A stretch of DNA of 64,000 nucleotides from NCBI RefSeq assembly GCF_026344005.1, contig NZ_JAPKNH010000005.1, positions 1 to 64,000 of the forward strand, given 5' to 3'. The translations under genes were made by a program, and so were the position numbers. Positions 27,651-36,603 of the stretch are shown piece after piece (position 1 is the first letter of the stretch; each line of letters starts with the position of its first letter). Under the pieces are notes generated by a model that searched no databases, was not told the DNA's origin, and saw only the letters and a program-made list of their open reading frames with translations. The DNA is from Kaistia terrae (lineage in GTDB: Bacteria > Pseudomonadota > Alphaproteobacteria > Rhizobiales > Kaistiaceae).

Positions 27651-28863
27651 AGCCTTATCGTCTTTCGCAGACATTTATTACGGCAAATCCCCAGCCGGCG
27701 TTGTTGTCGAAGAGGGGGACGTTCCTGTTTACGGAACGGGTGGCGTTTATGGTAAGGCGTCGAAAAGTCTTTTCTCCGGTCCTGCTGTCATCATTCCACG
27801 TAAAGGTTCGCTATCCCGCCCGCACTTTTCCGAGGGGCCATTCTGGGCTTCTGACACAACATATGCGGCCATCCCGAAGCGGGATGTCGATGCCCAATGG
27901 CTGTACTATCAATTGTGCCAGTTCGATCTCGAATCGCTGAACGAAGCGACAGGCGTTCCCAGCATAAGTCGCGATTGGCTCGCGAAATCGAGCCTGCTCT
28001 TGCAGGATATGGAGAGTCAGACAACCATAGTCCGTGTGCTGCGCGGTATCGACTCCCAGATCGAGGCGACGGAGGCGTTGATTGCCAAGCAGGAGCGGGT
28101 GCGCGCAGGGTTGATGCAGGACTTGTTTACGCGCGGCGTTGACGAACATGGCCAGCTCCGACGGCCCCGCGAGGAGGTTCCTGACCTCTACCACCAGACC
28201 GAACTCGGCTGGCTGCCCAAGGGATGGGAAGTTTCAGTCCTCAAGGACAAGGGCCCAACAAACGGAGGGCACTTGAAAACAGGGCCTTTCGGCTCGTCGT
28301 TGAAGATCGAGCATTGGGTCGCGCGGGGGCGGCCTGTAATTACTATCGGCTCGCTCGGCGAGGGAATTCTAGAGCATGAAGAACTTCTCTATGTTTCCGA
28401 GGAAACCGCAACGCGCCTGGAGGCGTATCAACTCGCTCCAGGTGATGTAGTATTCTCGCGAGTTGCGGATGTTGGCCGCTCAGTGGTGATAGAGCCTGAA
28501 AATTCAGGATGGATCATGTCTTCAAATCTGATGCGTATCCGGCTCAATGCAACAAGAGTTAACCCGCGCTATTTGTACCTTCAATTGGCCTTCGATGTCG
28601 TCCTACGAGCCCAAATCCGCAGGTCGATCAATACCGGCGGACGTGACGTGGCCAATGCTGCAGTGTTGAACTCCCTAAAATTCGCGTGGCCTTCGCCTGA
28701 CGAACAGGGTCAGTTTATAGAGGTGGCTGGAAAGATTGCCTCCCAAATAAGATCTTCAAAAGAGGAGTTTCTAAAGCTCCGCCTACAGAAAAGCGGCCTA
28801 ATGCAGGATCTGCTCACCGGCAAAATCTCGGTCGCGCCGCTGCTCGAAAGTGCGGCCGCATGA
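27643..28863 (+). CDS. hsdS: Type I restriction-modification specificity subunit HsdS
   Basis: 406 residues from the ATG at 27643, overlapping the end of hsdM. Two target-recognition domains: the first starts [15 protein letters not shown] and has [10 protein letters not shown] and [10 protein letters not shown]; the second starts [13 protein letters not shown] and has [18 protein letters not shown] and [18 protein letters not shown]. Each is followed by the conserved helical spacer with [20 protein letters not shown] and [11 protein letters not shown], or [13 protein letters not shown]. The recognition sequence cannot be read from the protein. Lower GC within the recognition domains fits the usual exchange of these parts between strains. 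Confidence 0.92.
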   Translation: MLEALSSFADIYYGKSPAGVVVEEGDVPVYGTGGVYGKASKSLFSGPAVIIPRKGSLSRPHFSEGPFWASDTTYAAIPKRDVDAQWLYYQLCQFDLESLNEATGVPSISRDWLAKSSLLLQDMESQTTIVRVLRGIDSQIEATEALIAKQERVRAGLMQDLFTRGVDEHGQLRRPREEVPDLYHQTELGWLPKGWEVSVLKDKGPTNGGHLKTGPFGSSLKIEHWVARGRPVITIGSLGEGILEHEELLYVSEETATRLEAYQLAPGDVVFSRVADVGRSVVIEPENSGWIMSSNLMRIRLNATRVNPRYLYLQLAFDVVLRAQIRRSINTGGRDVANAAVLNSLKFAWPSPDEQGQFIEVAGKIASQIRSSKEEFLKLRLQKSGLMQDLLTGKISVAPLLESAAA

Positions 28864-31800
28864 GCGAATACGCCCACGTCGAAAAGCCACTGCTGACCCA
28901 GCTTGCCGGGTTGGGCTGGTTGGTGATCGACCAGGGTTGCCAGATGATCCCGCAGGACCCGGCGGCCTCGCTACGATCAAGCTTTCGCGACCTAATCCTA
29001 CCGCAGGTGTTCCGCGACAGCGTTCGCGCGCTCAATCGCCAGCCCGATGGTCGCGAATGGTTGACCGAACGGCAACTGGCGGGGCTGGTCGACGATATCT
29101 TCCGGCAGCCGGGCAAGGGCCTGCTAGACGCCAACGAGGCGGTGCAGGCGCTACTGCTCAAGGCGCAGGTGGATCGTAACGAGCTAACTAGCGAGAAGGA
29201 CCCCACCGTCCGCCTGATCGATTTTGCCAATCCCGAGCGCAACAGCTTCCACGCTATCAATCAGTTTCGCGTCGACACGCCGGGCTGCGTCAAAGGCTTC
29301 ATCATCCCCGACGTTGTGCTGTTCGTGAACGGACTGCCACTGGTGGTGATCGAGGCCAAGATTGGCGACGCCAATACCGCCAATCCGATGCATGAATCCT
29401 TCGTGCAGTTGCAGCGCTATCGCGACGCGCGCCCGGAGACCGCACGGGCCGGCCTGCGTGAAGGCGAGCCGAAGCTGTTCTATCCCAACCTCGCGGTGAT
29501 CCGGACCTGCGGCGAGGCGGCGGAGTTCGGCACGATCAGTTCCGCCCCCGAGCATTTCTACGGCTGGCGCAACATCTGGCCGGGAGCATATGCCGAGATC
29601 ACCCCGCCGCTGGGTGCCGTCCGTGCGCAGGAGGAACTAGTCCAGGGCCTGCTCAACCCGCATTGCCTACTCGACATGCTGCGCACCTGTTCGGTGTTCA
29701 TGGACCTGCCGAACGGCAAGCGGGTGAAGGTACTCGCCCGCTATCAGCAGCACCGCGCCGCCCGCCGGATCGCGCAGCGTCTGCGCGACGGCGAGACGCC
29801 CATGGAGCGCAGCGGTGTCGTCTGGCACACTCAGGGTTCGGGCAAATCGCTGACCATGGTCTTCGTCGGCCGGATGCTTCGCGCTAGCCGCGACCTCAAT
29901 GACATGAAGATTTTGATGGTGGTGGACCGCGCCGACTTGGAGGACCAATTGGCCGGCACGGCCAAGCTGATCGGGGGGAAGATCAATCTGGTCGGCAGCC
30001 GAGCCGCTGTGCGCGACGTGCTTTCCTCTCCGGCTTCTGATGTGAACATGGTGATGGTCCATAAGTTCGTCGAGACGAAGGACGACCTACCTGACAGCTT
30101 GCGCGATAAGCTGGGACGCTATGCCCCGCCGCCCAGCGCAGAGAGCTTTGGCGTCGTCAACGATAGCCCGCGTATTCTGATCATGGTGGACGAAGCCCAT
30201 AGGACGCAGGGCAGCGACATGGGCGACAATTTGTTCGAGGCGTTCCCCAACGCCGCCCGCGTCGCCTTCACTGGCACGCCGCTGATCACCGAGCGCCACG
30301 GCGGTAAGCAGACCGTGAAGCGGTTCGGCGCGTATATTGATACCTACAAGCTGATGGACGCCGTGGCGGACGGGGCGACCCTGCAAATCCTTTACGAGGG
30401 CCGCACCGCCAACACCGCCCTGCGCGACAAGGCTGAGTTCGACACCGCGTTCGAGGATCTCTTCGCGGAGCGCTCTGCCGAAGACCTGCTCGCCATCAAG
30501 AAAAAGTATGGTGTTACGGGCGATATCCTGGAAGCGGAAAGCCGGATCGCTGCGATCGCCCGCGATCTGGTCGGCCACTACATCGACAACATCCTGCCCA
30601 ACGGGTTCAAGGCCCAGGTCGTCTGCCATTCCAAGCTCGCCGCCGTTCGGTACCAACGCGCCTTGCGCGAGGCGCTGCAGGCGCGGCTGGACGCCGAGCG
30701 TGCAAAGTCGGATCCGGACGCGGATCTGATCCGCCGGATCGCCTTCCTCAAAGTGGTGGTGGTGGTGTCGTCGGACGCGACCAATGAGCTCGCCGAAATC
30801 ACCGCCGCCCGCAAGGAGGCGCGGGACTGGAATACGGTCGAGAATTTCTGCAAGCCATTTAATCTAGACGACCACGAAAAGGCCAACACTGGTATCGCCT
30901 TCCTTGTCGTGTGTGACATGCTGCTGACAGGCTTCGATGCCCCGATCGAGCAGGTCATGTACATCGATAAGCGATTGCGAGAGCACAACCTGCTTCAGGC
31001 CATTGCTCGCGTGAATCGGGTGACGCAGGGCAAGCAGCGCGGCTTCATCGTCGACTACATCGGCCTCGCCAATCACCTCACTGACGCGCTGAAAATCTAC
31101 GCCAGAGAGGACCTTGCCGACCTTCAGGCCGGGCTGAAGAACCTTACCTCCGAACTGCCCATTCTTGAAGAACGCTATCGTCGGCTGCTCCAGCATTTCC
31201 AGGGGCTGGCTGTCCACGATATTGAGGCGTTCCTGACCGGCACGCTCGGCAACACGGACGAGGAGGTTCGCGTCGTCCACAAGGCCGTGGACGCGCTTGA
31301 ACCTATCAAGGCGCGAGCGGACTTCGAGGTGTATCTGAAGAAATTCCTGATGAGCCTCGACCTCATCCTGCCGGGTGCTGCCGCACAGCGGTATCGCGGA
31401 CCGGCGAGGCGGCTAGGCTATCTGATGCGCATGACCAAAGAGCGTTTTAAGGACGATTCCATTGATTTCGCGGGCGTTGGCAAAAAAGTCGCCGCGCTCA
31501 TCAATAAGCATCTCATAGAGCTCGGCGTCGACCCTCAAATTCCCCCGGTCGAACTGCTGGACCCGGATTTTGTAGCGCAGGTAACGGGTCATGCGCAGGG
31601 AAGTGTCCGGGCAAAGGCGAGCGAGATGGAGCACGCCATCCGCAAACATTGCACCATCCATTTTGACGAAGACCCGGCCTTCTTCAAACGGATGAGTGAG
31701 AAGCTTGACACGCTCATCGCCAAGCATGGCGAAGACTGGAAGTCATTGGCCGAGCGCTATGAAGAACTGCGATCGGAAATCAGGGCGGGTCGCGGGGAAG

Positions 31801-32117
31801 CGATAACCGAGCACGCCCCCGAAGTGCTCGTATTTCGTGACAACCTCCTTGATCTGATTGGTGACGGCGCCACGCTCTCGGTCGAGGATGCCGCCATGCT
31901 GGACGCGCTCTCTACCCGGCTGGTCGGGGTCATCCGTGAATCAATCACGATCATTGATTTCTGGCGCAAGCCGGACCAGGTTCGTCGGCTCAGAGCGAGT
32001 ATTGATACGGAGCTGATAGTCTCTGGCATCAGCGCCGTTCAGGATCAGCACCGACGTATAGCGGTGGAATTGACTCGCCTCGCCGAAAAGCGACACGTGG
32101 AGTTGCTCCCGTCATGA
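28860..32117 (+). CDS. hsdR: Type I restriction-modification endonuclease/translocase subunit HsdR
   Basis: 1085 residues; the ATG overlaps the hsdS stop (ATGA). The N-terminal nuclease has the PD-(D/E)xK pattern at D151 (GFIIPDVVLF) and E165/K167 (VVIEAKIG). The SF2 translocase follows with Walker A TQGSGKS (about 324-330), DEAH box VDEAHRTQG (about 443-451), FTGTPL motif III and the later DMLLTGFDAP and ARVNRVTQGK motifs. The C-terminal about 250 residues are helical and should bind the methylase core. It cuts unmethylated DNA at a distance after ATP-driven tracking. It looks complete. Confidence 0.93.
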   Translation: MSEYAHVEKPLLTQLAGLGWLVIDQGCQMIPQDPAASLRSSFRDLILPQVFRDSVRALNRQPDGREWLTERQLAGLVDDIFRQPGKGLLDANEAVQALLLKAQVDRNELTSEKDPTVRLIDFANPERNSFHAINQFRVDTPGCVKGFIIPDVVLFVNGLPLVVIEAKIGDANTANPMHESFVQLQRYRDARPETARAGLREGEPKLFYPNLAVIRTCGEAAEFGTISSAPEHFYGWRNIWPGAYAEITPPLGAVRAQEELVQGLLNPHCLLDMLRTCSVFMDLPNGKRVKVLARYQQHRAARRIAQRLRDGETPMERSGVVWHTQGSGKSLTMVFVGRMLRASRDLNDMKILMVVDRADLEDQLAGTAKLIGGKINLVGSRAAVRDVLSSPASDVNMVMVHKFVETKDDLPDSLRDKLGRYAPPPSAESFGVVNDSPRILIMVDEAHRTQGSDMGDNLFEAFPNAARVAFTGTPLITERHGGKQTVKRFGAYIDTYKLMDAVADGATLQILYEGRTANTALRDKAEFDTAFEDLFAERSAEDLLAIKKKYGVTGDILEAESRIAAIARDLVGHYIDNILPNGFKAQVVCHSKLAAVRYQRALREALQARLDAERAKSDPDADLIRRIAFLKVVVVVSSDATNELAEITAARKEARDWNTVENFCKPFNLDDHEKANTGIAFLVVCDMLLTGFDAPIEQVMYIDKRLREHNLLQAIARVNRVTQGKQRGFIVDYIGLANHLTDALKIYAREDLADLQAGLKNLTSELPILEERYRRLLQHFQGLAVHDIEAFLTGTLGNTDEEVRVVHKAVDALEPIKARADFEVYLKKFLMSLDLILPGAAAQRYRGPARRLGYLMRMTKERFKDDSIDFAGVGKKVAALINKHLIELGVDPQIPPVELLDPDFVAQVTGHAQGSVRAKASEMEHAIRKHCTIHFDEDPAFFKRMSEKLDTLIAKHGEDWKSLAERYEELRSEIRAGRGEAITEHAPEVLVFRDNLLDLIGDGATLSVEDAAMLDALSTRLVGVIRESITIIDFWRKPDQVRRLRASIDTELIVSGISAVQDQHRRIAVELTRLAEKRHVELLPS

Positions 32118-32815
32118 AGATGCGTGCCCAGGATATCGAGTTCACGCTGATCCGCAGCGCGCGGAAAACGGCGGACATCGTCATCGAGCGTTCGGGCGAA
32201 GTTATCGTTCGCGCGCCCGACGGGTTTGACGACGAAGAGGTGCGCGAAGCCGTCGCTGATCGCGCGCTTTGGGTGCATCGCTCTCTTGCTGAATGGGAAG
32301 ACCTGAATTCCAGCCGCAGGCTTCGGCCTTTGGTCCAAGGTCAGGGCTTCGCCTATCTGGGGCGATCCTATCGATTGAAGTTCGTTGCCGACGCAGACGT
32401 TCCGTTGCGTCTCAAGAACGGACGCTGGGAGTTGTCCGAAGCCTTTGTGGCCACAGAAGGGGAGCCTGCCGCACGCAAGGCCTTCCGGGATTTCTATATT
32501 GCGAAAGGGTTCCCGATATTCACGGAGCGCGTTCATAACCTTGCGCCGTTGGTCGGCGTGGAGCCTGGTGGGATTGCCGTCAAGGAACTCGGTTACCACT
32601 GGGCTTCATGCGGTGAAGGCGGCACGTTGAACTTTCATTGGAAGGCCATGATGGCTCCGCAGACTGTCATTGACTACCTTGTAGTGCACGAACTTTGTCA
32701 CCTACGACACCGTGATCATTCGGACGCTTTCTGGAACGAAGTCGACAAGGTGTTGCCGCTATACCGGGAGCGGAAAGAATGGCTCAGGGTAAATGGAGCT
32801 GCACTTGATTTGTAA
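32114..32815 (+). CDS. YgjP/M48-like metallopeptidase-domain protein of the R-M operon
   Basis: 233 residues, with its ATG overlapping the hsdR stop by four bases. It carries a zincin motif HELCH at residues 192-196 with a third ligand candidate H202 (HRDHSDAFW) and the family's ELGYHWASCGEGG and LNFHWKAMMAPQTVIDYLVV segments (DUF45/YgjP-like). Such proteins commonly follow Type I R-M genes. The role is unsettled; regulation of HsdR by proteolysis is a known theme for restriction alleviation but is not shown for this family. Confidence 0.85.
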   Translation: MKMRAQDIEFTLIRSARKTADIVIERSGEVIVRAPDGFDDEEVREAVADRALWVHRSLAEWEDLNSSRRLRPLVQGQGFAYLGRSYRLKFVADADVPLRLKNGRWELSEAFVATEGEPAARKAFRDFYIAKGFPIFTERVHNLAPLVGVEPGGIAVKELGYHWASCGEGGTLNFHWKAMMAPQTVIDYLVVHELCHLRHRDHSDAFWNEVDKVLPLYRERKEWLRVNGAALDL

Positions 32816-33442
32816 GTGGGGAACTGTCCGCGATGGGCCGCCGCTTTGTCCTCGAATGTCAAAATCATGCAGTAACTTGCAACGGGTTGCACGCCACGCT
32901 GTGGCCCAAGCAGCCAAGAGTTAGCTCAGACCAGCAACATTTGGCGTCCCGGACGATTGACCAAAGCGCTGAGCTGGGCAAAGGAGTGCTACACATAACA
33001 GCTACGCGGGTAGTTGGTAGGTCAGAGTTAAGCTATTGAAATCATGTGGTTAGGTTCAAGTGGGGCGAAGTCTCCCCTCTCTGCCATTTAAATTATTGAT
33101 ATTGTTGGGTTTTAGCCGCTGGCGAAATGCGCAGAGTGGCTTTTTGCATTGGCCGGGATCGGGGGCCCTGTAAGGGCTACGACCTAGGCACTTTGGCTTA
33201 GCTTTCACTGAGATGGGGTCTCGTGGCGAACTTCTGATGCTAGTGATCGCCATCGAACGTGGCTTTCGGCTTTCCATCTCTGGCGACGCACCGCTCTGGC
33301 ACGCGGAACTTTCCCGGTTGGAGAACGGTACGAGGCAATCCTTCTCGGGTGGCTTGATGCTCGGACGTCCGCCGGCGGTACGGCCGAGGAGCCACACTTT
33401 TCAAATATGCCCTCGGCAATCGCCTCTACGGCAAGCTAGGCA
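32816..33442. other. Gap after the R-M operon
   Basis: About 630 bases of mixed, lower-GC sequence. A short hairpin-like run (GGGG then CCCC near 33062-33077) and an AT-rich stretch (33086-33120) follow. No complete gene is seen; open frames have no start signals. Confidence 0.4.
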
Positions 33443-33628
33443 GGCTGCAGCCTGCCCTGGGCGTCAACAACCCCGATACGGGACCTTTTCAAGGATTCCT
33501 GCGCCGCTGCTGGGGTGCCTTACTTCAATCCGCATTTGGTCTGGAAGGTCCTAACCCAACTACGGCGCGAAATGTGCTGCGTTGACGAGGAAAACAAGGC
33601 TTGGAGCGCATACCCGACGAGGGAGTGA
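33443..33628 (+). pseudogene. Tyrosine-recombinase (phage-type integrase) C-terminal remnant
   Basis: One frame reads STTPIRDLFKDSCAAAGVPY then FNPHLVWKVLTQL and ends NKAWSAYPTRE with a TGA at 33626-33628. This is the box II region of tyrosine recombinases of the kind reading FNPHSFRHT...L, where HxxR follows; here the arginine of HxxR is replaced (HLVW) and the catalytic tyrosine is absent. It is therefore dead. Its place next to the R-M operon suggests the island was once integrated by a recombinase. Confidence 0.6.
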
Positions 33629-33850
33629 TGGAATTCCGAGGTCATAACGTCGAGCGAGTACGCACGTCGACCATGTGGCCGCCGTTCAGCAAGAACAGCG
33701 GAGAGGTTAGCCATAGCTTTCGAGGCTATGAAGGCCTTTCTCATCCGGGCCCGGATTTGAGGTTTGGGTTTAGAACTACCCGCCTTGACCGGAGTGCCCC
33801 GATGAACGTTCGCGTGAAACGGAACAGTCTTCTTGGAAACTGTACCTAGT
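33629..33850. other. Gap between integrase remnant and SDR gene
   Basis: Nothing recognisable. Minus-strand frames contain no known domain. Confidence 0.35.
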
Positions 33851-34603
33851 CTAGGGCAGTCGAAGGCCGCCATCGACGTGGAGCAACTCGCCCGTAACCT
33901 GTCTTGCCTCGCGCGACAGCAGAAAGGCGATCGCGGCGGCGATATCGGCGGGGTCTGACAGGCGTCCGGTCGGGGTCAGCGAAACGGCCGTATCGCGATT
34001 GCTGGAGGATACTGCCGAGTGCCCCGTCGCGTCCTTGCGCGTAAAGCCGGGCACGACGATGTTGACAGTCGTGCCGAAGGGGGCGAGCTGGACAGCGAGG
34101 CTTTTCGACAGGGATTCAAGCGCTGCCTTCGCCGCCGCTGTGGCCGGAAACAGCAGCCCGGCGGTACCGAAGACATGCGTGATGAAAGAGCTGACCGTGA
34201 CGACACGGCCCCAGCTCGATGTCTCCAGGTCGCCGAGCGCCGCATCGACGAGATGGAGAAAGGCGACCGGCATGCTGGCAAAGGCGGCGGCAAGATCCTC
34301 CGCGCCAAACTCGCCGAATTGCGACCGTTTCGCCTGACCGGCATTGCTGACGATCTGGTCGATCCGGCCAAATCGTGCGCGCCCGCGGGCAACGATCTCG
34401 CGCGGGACCGCCGGATCCGCGAGATCGCCAAGCACCTGCTCGACGACCGAACCGCGCGCCTCGGCGGCCGCGGCAACGGATGCGAGACCTGCCGAATTGG
34501 CTCTCGTGTGCAGCAGCAAGGCCGTTCCGGGCGCCGCGAGCTTCACCGCCAGCGCGGCGCCTATGCCGCTCGCTGCGCCTGTGACAATGACCGATCGTTC
34601 CAT
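33851..34603 (-). CDS. SDR-family oxidoreductase with a substituted catalytic tyrosine
   Basis: 250 residues from the ATG at 34603 (a TTG at 34627 would add eight). Rossmann motif TGAASGIG near the N-terminus, NAG in IVSNAGQA, and active-site Ser in VTVSS. In the usual YxxxK position the sequence reads PATAAAKAAL, so a Thr stands where Tyr is expected and Lys is kept. The C-terminal HVDGGLRLP is family-typical. The change could alter or abolish dehydrogenase activity, or the acid-base role is taken by another residue. Downstream of the dipeptide-binding protein gene on the same strand, separated by a strong hairpin. Confidence 0.8.
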   Translation of the reverse strand: MERSVIVTGAASGIGAALAVKLAAPGTALLLHTRANSAGLASVAAAAEARGSVVEQVLGDLADPAVPREIVARGRARFGRIDQIVSNAGQAKRSQFGEFGAEDLAAAFASMPVAFLHLVDAALGDLETSSWGRVVTVSSFITHVFGTAGLLFPATAAAKAALESLSKSLAVQLAPFGTTVNIVVPGFTRKDATGHSAVSSSNRDTAVSLTPTGRLSDPADIAAAIAFLLSREARQVTGELLHVDGGLRLP

Positions 34604-34633
34604 GGCTTCCGTCAAATTCGTCTCCAACGATGA

Positions 34634-34663
34634 GAAGCCGGACCACGCCCGTGGTCCGGCTTC
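34634..34663 (-). terminator. Strong hairpin between the binding-protein gene and the SDR gene
   Basis: Two 14-base arms, GAAGCCGGACCACG and CGTGGTCCGGCTTC, are perfect complements separated by two bases. It lies 36 bases past the stop at 34699 on the minus strand. The T-rich tail is weak, so it could act as terminator or as 3' stabiliser for the abundant binding-protein mRNA. Confidence 0.55.
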
Positions 34664-34698
34664 CGATTCAGGTCTCTACAGAGGATGATGCGGCCGGC

Positions 34699-36222
34699 CT
34701 ACTCCGTGCCTTCCGACACGGTGATGTCCTTGACGAAAACCTTGCCGTCAACGCGCGGCGTCCACTCGACGCGTTTGCTGAGACCGTAAATATCCTGCAC
34801 GTTCAGCAGCGAATTCACATAAGCCTCGTCGCGCGAACGCTGCAGAACTTTTGCATAGAGCGCCTTGCGCTTTTCGACATCGGTTTCGAAGCGCGCGGCG
34901 TCGATCCACTCGCCAAGCTCCTTGTCGGCATTCGAAGCGCCGGGGCTTACGGGATGGTAATAGGCGGTGATCGCACGATCCACGTCGAACAGCTCGTTGG
35001 CGCTCGAGGAATAGTAGACGTCCGGACGAGCCTCGGGATTGAAGATCGTCTTCAGATAGTCGCTCCATTCCGGGATGCGAACATTGACCTTGAGCCCGAC
35101 CGCAGTCCAATAGGCCGCAACGGCCTCGACCGTATCGCGATCCTTCAGGAAGCGACCGCCCGGTCCGACAAACTCGATCACCGCGCCTTCAGCCCCGGCT
35201 TCCTTCAGCAGCGCCTTGGCCTTTTCGGGATCGTAGGGATAGGCCTTGATGCTCTCGTCGAAGCCGAAAGCCGCCGGGACGGCAAGCTGGCCTGTCGCGG
35301 CCTTGGCGTTACCCTCGAACAGTCCTTCGGCCAGTTCCTCGCGGTTGACCGCATACAGCAGCGCCTGACGGACACGCACATCCGAAGTCGGCGCCCCCGG
35401 CCGTGCATTGATCAGCACGTAGGGCAGTTCGAGCCCCTCGATTTTGGCGACCTTGGGCAGCTGCGCCGTGAATTCGGGCGCGACGTTGGTGATCAGGTCC
35501 AGTTCGCCCGAAAGCAGGCCTGCGAGGCGCGTGCTGGCATCGGGGATGAAACGGAACGTGACGTCGTCAACCTTGGCAGCGTTGCCCCAGTAATCGGGAT
35601 TGGCCTGGAGCACGACTTCCTCGCCGCGATCCCAGCGCACGAATTTGTAGGGGCCGGTGCCGATCGGATGGGCGGCAAAATTCGGGTCAGACGCATAGGA
35701 GGCCGGAACGATCTTCAGCCAGTAGAGCCGCGCGGTAAGCGCCGGATCCGGCTTCTCCGTGGTAACGCGCACCGTGCGCGCGTCCACGGCAACCGCTTCC
35801 TTGATCGTCGACACGTAGGAGAACTGGCCGGATTTGAGCGCCGGGTCGACAATCCGGTTCAGGCTGAGCGCGACGGCCTTGGCGTCGAGCGGTTCGCCAT
35901 TGTGAAAGTTGATGCCATCCCTGAGCACAATTTCCCAGGTCAGGGGATCGATCTGCTTCGGCAACTCGGCGGCAAGGCCGGGTGACAGCGTGCCGGTCGC
36001 ATCGCGCACATAGAGCGTCTCGTAGATGTTGTCGTTGACGATCCGCTCGGGACCGTCGTCCTGGGCCTGCGGGTCAAGCGTCGTCGGCTCGGCGCCGATG
36101 GCAACGACCACCTCGGTCGCGGAAGCGGCGCCGCCCACGAAAAGCGCGAGGGCAGAAACCGACGCGAAGACGGAGCGCCTGAGCGCAGATCGGAAATCGG
36201 GAAGCAAGGTCATCATAGCCAC
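34699..36222 (-). CDS. Periplasmic solute-binding protein, family 5 (dipeptide/oligopeptide type)
   Basis: 507 residues. Signal peptide (SVFASVSALALFVGGAASA|TEV), then SBP_bac_5 marks: EPTTLDPQAQDDGPE, LAAELPKQIDPLTWEIVLRD, FHNGEPLDAKAV, IGTGPYKFVRWDRGEEV, a RLAGLLSGELDLI segment and VRQALLYAVNREEL. These are the standard first-lobe and hinge features. Ligands may be peptides, but glutathione, opines and sugars are also carried by this family. It is divergent from its permease and ATPase genes at 36.6-40.5 kb, an unusual split arrangement that still shares a control region. Confidence 0.9.
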   Translation of the reverse strand: MAMMTLLPDFRSALRRSVFASVSALALFVGGAASATEVVVAIGAEPTTLDPQAQDDGPERIVNDNIYETLYVRDATGTLSPGLAAELPKQIDPLTWEIVLRDGINFHNGEPLDAKAVALSLNRIVDPALKSGQFSYVSTIKEAVAVDARTVRVTTEKPDPALTARLYWLKIVPASYASDPNFAAHPIGTGPYKFVRWDRGEEVVLQANPDYWGNAAKVDDVTFRFIPDASTRLAGLLSGELDLITNVAPEFTAQLPKVAKIEGLELPYVLINARPGAPTSDVRVRQALLYAVNREELAEGLFEGNAKAATGQLAVPAAFGFDESIKAYPYDPEKAKALLKEAGAEGAVIEFVGPGGRFLKDRDTVEAVAAYWTAVGLKVNVRIPEWSDYLKTIFNPEARPDVYYSSSANELFDVDRAITAYYHPVSPGASNADKELGEWIDAARFETDVEKRKALYAKVLQRSRDEAYVNSLLNVQDIYGLSKRVEWTPRVDGKVFVKDITVSEGTE

Positions 36223-36321
36223 CTCGGCAAGAGAGAATGCGGAGGCAAATTCTGCCCATCTCTCTCACCAAGAGTAATGTGATTCCATGCTAATATTTGA
36301 CGAGCTTGTGAAATATATTAC

Positions 36322-36351
36322 CGAAATAACGTTTCCATTATTTCGACGAAA
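36322..36351. promoter_or_regulatory. Perfect inverted repeat in the divergent dpp-type control region
   Basis: CGAAATAA (36322-36329) and TTATTTCG (36338-36345) are exact complements with an 8-base spacer, and TTTCGACGAAA (36341-36351) forms an overlapping second palindrome. They sit in an AT-rich stretch within the 380-base spacer between the binding-protein gene and the permease genes. The shape suits a dimeric regulator acting in both directions; which one is unknown. Confidence 0.6.
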
Positions 36352-36603
36352 ATCGAAACTTCATTCTAAGAACCGTAGTTAAATGAGGATAGATCAGCAA
36401 GACAGTTGGAGACTATGCGGAATATATGATGCTGTAGCAGCAAAGGAGCGCGTTTTGGCGGATCTCGTTGGCCTTGCCCGCAATAACGATACCCGGGATA
36501 CGCGTGGATGGGGCCCGCACTTGCTCAAGCACGCCTGCACAGCTTCGGCAGCCGGCTCGCGCTCTCATGGTCGCCCGCGCAGCGTGGATGGCAGGCAAAA
36601 CGC

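Noticed and set aside
33040-33090. A tRNA-Ser-like 3' end or attachment site
   Set aside because: GGTTCAAG and TCTCTGCCA are present, but the T-arm does not pair with a normal loop and the acceptor and anticodon parts are missing, so it is neither a tRNA nor a shown att site.
36508-36603. Longer N-terminus of the DppB-type permease from the ATG at 36508
   Set aside because: The extra 32 residues are not like the family, whose N-terminus begins at the TTG at 36604.
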